Positions 23,261 to 26,612 of a stretch of 26,612 bases of DNA are shown piece after piece. Position 1 is the first letter of the stretch, and each line of letters begins with the position of its first letter. Origin of the DNA: JBBDYG01 sp040901765 (GTDB lineage: Bacteria; Planctomycetota; Planctomycetia; Pirellulales; Lacipirellulaceae); assembly GCA_040901765.1 (NCBI GenBank), contig JBBDYG010000065.1:1-26612 (forward strand). The letters run 5' to 3'. The notes below the pieces were generated by a model. That model was not told the origin of the DNA, searched no databases, and saw only the letters and a program-made list of their open reading frames with translations. The position numbers and the translations under genes were made by a program.

Positions 23261-24307
23261 ATGAATCCATTGCTTGGTCTCGCACTTGTGTTGTCGGCGG
23301 GGACGCTAAATGGCTCCTACGCCTTGCCGATGAAGAAAACGACGCGGTGGAAGTTCGAGAACACGTGGCTCGTCTATTCGGTAGTCGCGATGCTGGTGCT
23401 CAATTGGGCGATCGCGCTGAGTTCCGTGCCAAATCTGACCGATGTCTACGTGCGGGCCGGAATGATGCCAGTGACCATGGCGTTCGCCTTCGGGTTGATT
23501 TGGGGCCTTGGCAACCTGCTTTTTGGCGCGGGGATTTACCTGATTGGCATCAGCCTGACGTTTCCCATCTGCATCGGTCTGAGCACGGCATTGGGTTCAC
23601 TCATTCCGATGGCGCTCGATCCACAGGTGTTTCTCACGCCTGCTGGCGCAACGATCACCCTGGGTGTAGCAGTGCTGGTGGCCGGTGTCGTTGTTTGCGC
23701 GCTAGCCGGGCTGCGGATGGACGCGCAAGCAAAGTCCAGCGGCATTGCCAAAGGCGCCGCCACAGTCAGCGCCGGTAGGAATACGTTGGGTAAGGGCCTG
23801 GCGATCGTCCTCCTATCCGGCTTGTGCGATCCTTTCCTTAATTTTGCTTTCACCTTTGGCGACCGCATTAAACAAGAAGCCGTTGCCGCTGGAGCAAGCG
23901 CGGGAGCAGAATCCGACGCCATTTGGGCATTGGCCTTGTTGGGCAGCTTCGTCGTGAACGTCGTCTATTGCACGCGGTTACTTACTCGCAATGCGACCTG
24001 GGCGCGGTTTCGCGAGCCGGGAACGGCCAGCTACTGGTTCATGGCTGGCGCGATGGCGTTCATCTGGATGTTTTCCATCACCCTTTACGGAAGGGGCGCG
24101 TCGATGATGGGACCGCTCGGCGGTTCGGCCGGATGGGCCCTCTTCTACTGCTCGATCATCATCTCTTCCACCTTTTGGGGCATCGTTTCCGGAGAATGGC
24201 GACAAGGACGGGGCCGTCCCCTGCGCACACTCTTCAGCGGGTTATTCATTCTGATGGTGGCGATTGTGATTCTCGGCTACGGCAACATGCTGCCAACGTC
24301 TCAGTGA
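23261..24307 (+). CDS. RhaT-family L-rhamnose/proton symporter-like sugar transporter
   Basis: 348 residues with about ten hydrophobic membrane segments and no signal peptide. Family marks recalled from E. coli RhaT: NGSYALPMKKTTRWKFENTW in the first loop, LIWGLGNLLFG, LSTALGSLIPM, and FWGIVSGEWRQGRGRP near the C-terminus. RhaT is a drug/metabolite-transporter-superfamily carrier that takes up L-rhamnose or related sugars with protons at the inner membrane. The start ATG follows AAGG by 5 nt. It lies between the glycosidase-like gene and the solute-binding-like gene and is the only recognisable sugar importer in the window. The actual sugar could be rhamnose, fucose, lyxose or another monosaccharide. 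Confidence 0.88.
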   Translation: MNPLLGLALVLSAGTLNGSYALPMKKTTRWKFENTWLVYSVVAMLVLNWAIALSSVPNLTDVYVRAGMMPVTMAFAFGLIWGLGNLLFGAGIYLIGISLTFPICIGLSTALGSLIPMALDPQVFLTPAGATITLGVAVLVAGVVVCALAGLRMDAQAKSSGIAKGAATVSAGRNTLGKGLAIVLLSGLCDPFLNFAFTFGDRIKQEAVAAGASAGAESDAIWALALLGSFVVNVVYCTRLLTRNATWARFREPGTASYWFMAGAMAFIWMFSITLYGRGASMMGPLGGSAGWALFYCSIIISSTFWGIVSGEWRQGRGRPLRTLFSGLFILMVAIVILGYGNMLPTSQ

Positions 24308-24366
24308 CTCGTGGATCTGTGTAGGAGAGTTCTCAATCGGACAGGAAGTGGTCGAGCACGCAGACC

Positions 24367-25491
24367 ATGGCAATTCAACTTCGAGCATTAACATGGGATG
24401 ATCCGCGGGGTCGCGGCCCTTCGCGACCGCTGGCCGAGGCGTTTGCGCGGACCGAAGCTGGGGCCGGCGTAGATGTCCAATGGGACGTGCAGCCACTGGG
24501 TGGGTTTGAAAGCGCCTCGGTCGTTGAACATGCACGGCAATACGACGTGATGGTTATCGATCATCCGCACGTGATCGAGGCTGCCGCCGCCGGCTTATTG
24601 GCCCCGATCGAGCTAGATCCTGACGACTGCTACGTCGGTCCGTGCCTGGCCAGCTACCGCTGGCGCGGACGACAGTGGGCAGCCCCTGTGGATGCCGCCT
24701 CACACGTCGCCGCTTATCGCGGCAGAGGAACCTTGCCGCCTGCGACGTGGGCAAAGTTTTTTGAACAGGCCACACACGGGATGCGATTCGGGCTGCCACT
24801 TCGGGGAGTGCACGCGCTGATGGCGCTTCTTACACTGCTGGCGTCGATGGGCGCTCCATTTGATGCCCAGGCCGCCGAACGAGAACCAGGAGCGGGACTG
24901 CCTGGCGAAACGGATCTGTTGCACGCACTACAGCTACTTTTTCAAATCAGCACCGTTTGCGTGCCGGAATCACGGAACTGGAATCCGCTCGAGGCGCTTG
25001 CGGCGCTATCGGATGGCTTTTGCGATTGCCTGCCGCTGACCTTCGGCTACGCTCACTTCCAGCGTCGCGCCGTGCGCTTTGCCAGAATACCGGCCATCGA
25101 CGCTGAACGACCACCACGACCGATTCTGGGAGGGACGGGAATGGCGGTTTCTGCTCAGCGGCCGCATGTCGAGACGGCATTAGCCCTCGTCCGGCTCGCC
25201 GCCAGTGGCGAGGTGCAGGTTAATCTGTGGCCACAACATGGTGGCCAGCCGGCACACCGCAAAGCATGGCGCCGGCTTGCGGAAACGGACTCGTTTTACC
25301 GCGACGCCGCGTCATCGTTGGAAGCGGCGTATGTTCGACCACGCTGCATCGGGTGGAATCAATTCCAAACCAGCGCCGGCGAAGCCCTCAATCGTTGGCT
25401 GTCCGACGGGGCGAGCAGCGCGAACGACATGGCGGGCCAATTGCGCAGTTCGTGGTATGAGACGACGAACATCAACATCAAAATGCTTTAG
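24367..25491 (+). CDS. Solute-binding-protein-like (family 1) protein without signal peptide
   Basis: 374 residues. The N-terminus MAIQLRALTWDDPRG, then YDVMVIDHPHV (about 59-70), RGRQWAAPVDAASHVAAYR and IGWNQFQTSAGEALNRW near the end match a group of extracellular-solute-binding-protein-like sequences I recall that start with a TWDHPRG phrase. The two-lobed periplasmic-binding fold is inferred. No signal peptide or lipobox is present, and the frame is closed by a TAG at 24322-24324 with no better start, so it should be cytoplasmic. No ABC permease or ATPase is near. It could be a cytoplasmic sugar-acid or metabolite binder, a carrier or an uncharacterised enzyme accessory. The gene starts 59 nt after the RhaT-like gene and ends 27 nt before the lactonase gene. 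No good ribosome site is visible close to the ATG. Confidence 0.75.
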   Translation: MAIQLRALTWDDPRGRGPSRPLAEAFARTEAGAGVDVQWDVQPLGGFESASVVEHARQYDVMVIDHPHVIEAAAAGLLAPIELDPDDCYVGPCLASYRWRGRQWAAPVDAASHVAAYRGRGTLPPATWAKFFEQATHGMRFGLPLRGVHALMALLTLLASMGAPFDAQAAEREPGAGLPGETDLLHALQLLFQISTVCVPESRNWNPLEALAALSDGFCDCLPLTFGYAHFQRRAVRFARIPAIDAERPPRPILGGTGMAVSAQRPHVETALALVRLAASGEVQVNLWPQHGGQPAHRKAWRRLAETDSFYRDAASSLEAAYVRPRCIGWNQFQTSAGEALNRWLSDGASSANDMAGQLRSSWYETTNINIKML

Positions 25492-25518
25492 TTTTGAAAC
25501 CATGAGTGGGATTTACAA

Positions 25519-26397
25519 ATGCCACTGTTAAGTCTCAAAGATATCACGATCCTTGCTGACGGGCTGGACCACCCTGAATGTGTGGCGTGGTGCCCCGACG
25601 GTCATATTTATGCTGGAGGAGAAGCTGGCCAAATCTATCGCATCAGCATGGACGGCAACATCACTCAGATTGCGTCCACCGGCGGCTTTATTCTCGGTCT
25701 CTGCCTGGATGGACATGGCAACATCTACGCCTGCGATCTGAAGCATCAAGCCGTGATGCTGATCGATCGAAACGCCCAAGCGACTGTTTACAGCAATGGA
25801 TCGCCGGAACGCAACATGGTGCTTCCCAACTATGCCGTCTTTGACCGTACCGGAAACCTCTACGTATCCGACTCCGGCGGATGGCACGAGAACAATGGCT
25901 GCATCTTCCTAATAACCCCCGATGGGGCGACACGCGTCGTCAGCACGCAAGCATCGGCGTTTCCCAATGGAATGGCGCTGAGTTCCGAAGGTGCCGACCT
26001 GTACGTCGTGCTCTCTAATCTTCCCGGCGTTGTAAAACTTCCAGTAGAAGGCGACGGCGCCCTCGGTGCGCCGCAATCGGTGGTCGAATTACCCGGCGCC
26101 GTCCCCGACGGATTGGCGTTCGACGCTCAGGACGGGCTTTACATCTCTTGCTATACTCCTGACGTGATCTATCGGCTGTCAGCAAACGGTGAGTTGGCGA
26201 TCGTCGTTGAAGACAAAGAGCGAACAACTATTGCCGCGCCCACGAATGTGGCCTTCGCAGGTCCTGATCTCACCACGCTCGTCGCAGCGAATTTCGGCGT
26301 CTGGCATTTGACGCAATCAAAAATGTCCGTGCCCGGATCATCGCTGCGTTACCCAGTACTTTCACCAGAACCCACCATACTGTATGGCTCGTTATGA
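25519..26397 (+). CDS. SMP-30/gluconolactonase/LRE-family lactonase
   Basis: 292 residues, no signal peptide, consistent with a cytoplasmic six-bladed beta-propeller. Repeated blade phrases are seen (PDGHIYAGGEAGQIYRI, GHGNIYACD, RTGNLYVSDSG, DGLYIS). The metal-site residues fall where the family has them: Glu20 (HPECVAW), Asn104 (LPNYAVF), Asn150 (FPNGMAL) and Asp197 (VPDGLAF). The predicted reaction is hydrolysis of a sugar lactone to its aldonic acid. This sits logically between the SDR (sugar to lactone) and the mandelate-racemase-family dehydratase (acid to 2-keto-3-deoxy acid), although those two genes are in the minus-strand row. GGGA about 6 nt upstream supports the ATG. It is the last gene of the plus-strand row. 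Confidence 0.9.
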   Translation: MPLLSLKDITILADGLDHPECVAWCPDGHIYAGGEAGQIYRISMDGNITQIASTGGFILGLCLDGHGNIYACDLKHQAVMLIDRNAQATVYSNGSPERNMVLPNYAVFDRTGNLYVSDSGGWHENNGCIFLITPDGATRVVSTQASAFPNGMALSSEGADLYVVLSNLPGVVKLPVEGDGALGAPQSVVELPGAVPDGLAFDAQDGLYISCYTPDVIYRLSANGELAIVVEDKERTTIAAPTNVAFAGPDLTTLVAANFGVWHLTQSKMSVPGSSLRYPVLSPEPTILYGSL

Positions 26398-26479
26398 GAG
26401 CCGAGTTGAGAGATTGAGCATCTTCTTATCCCTTGAACTGATCTCCATCCCGCTGCCGCGCGTCGTAATACGATGCTTC

Positions 26480-26612
26480 TCAGCGCAGCAAAGCTTGGCC
26501 GATCTGCTGCGCGGCCCCAGCACTTGCCATGTTCAGCGGGCGTCTCAAGTCGCGGACGTAACCGTTCACGCCTCGGTGAGGAGTGATGGGTGTTTTTGTT
26601 GAGACCAGTGTG
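26480..26612 (-). CDS. Unidentified gene, 3' end only, runs off the right edge
   Basis: A minus-strand frame is open from the window edge to a TGA at 26482-26480 (43 codons visible). It reads like genuine protein with GC-rich third positions: STKTPITPHRGVNGY, VRDLRRPLNMASAG and a helical end AAQQIGQALLR. I do not recognise the family. It converges on the lactonase gene with an 82-nt gap. Confidence 0.5.
   Translation of the reverse strand, partial: TLVSTKTPITPHRGVNGYVRDLRRPLNMASAGAAQQIGQALLR

Noticed and set aside
26384..26602. 72-codon plus-strand frame at the right edge
   Set aside because: It overlaps the lactonase end and the better minus-strand coding reading; low-complexity composition and no start signal.

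Overview
The window looks like a chromosomal segment of a planctomycete, probably of the Pirellulales type. The evidence is a prepilin-like DUF1559 protein paired with a small carboxypeptidase-regulatory-like lipoprotein, several secreted proteins ending in PEP-CTERM sorting signals, planctomycete-style dockerin repeats (GDxNxDGxVxxxDYxxW), and a giant RHS protein with dockerins. All assignments come from reading the translations by eye; no database search was run.

Layout. (1) 1-7056: the 3' part of a giant secreted RHS/YD-repeat protein, open at the left edge, followed with a TAATG overlap by a small PEP-CTERM protein. (2) 7057-9459: a decayed accessory stretch. It holds a frameshifted ArdC/ImmA-IrrE-like zincin pseudogene, a tyrosine-recombinase catalytic-domain remnant that has lost its first catalytic arginine, and about 1 kb with no convincing gene. 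(3) 9460-15157, minus strand: a catabolic gene row read as secreted alpha-toroid-like protein with dockerin and PEP-CTERM, then a mandelate racemase/MLE-type sugar-acid dehydratase (1-nt gap, GTG start), then a second alpha-toroid-like paralogue without anchor, then an SDR dehydrogenase. (4) 15236-19753, minus strand: GntR/FCD regulator, DUF1559 protein, small lipoprotein, and an unusual 729-aa polypeptide that is two complete PEP-CTERM proteins joined in frame, closed by a probable intrinsic terminator. (5) 19754-20150: a divergent control region with a 7-3-7 inverted repeat likely to be the GntR operator. (6) 20151-26397, plus strand: a third DNRLRE-like PEP-CTERM protein, a secreted (alpha/alpha)-barrel glycosidase-like enzyme, a RhaT-family sugar/proton symporter, a signal-less solute-binding-protein-like protein, and an SMP-30/gluconolactonase-type lactonase. 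(7) The right edge carries the 3' end of an unidentified minus-strand gene.

How it may work (inference). Regions 3 to 6 read as one carbohydrate-use locus around a GntR switch. Secreted or surface-anchored enzymes release a sugar, a RhaT-like symporter imports it, the SDR oxidises it to a lactone, the SMP-30-like enzyme opens the lactone to the acid, and the enolase-superfamily enzyme dehydrates the acid to a 2-keto-3-deoxy acid. The RhaT-like carrier and the rhamnonate/galactonate-like dehydratase features point to a deoxyhexose or hexose acid, but the substrate is not proved and no aldolase is visible. The most unusual single item is the in-frame double PEP-CTERM protein, where one base separates the joining Gln codon (CAA) from a stop (TAA).
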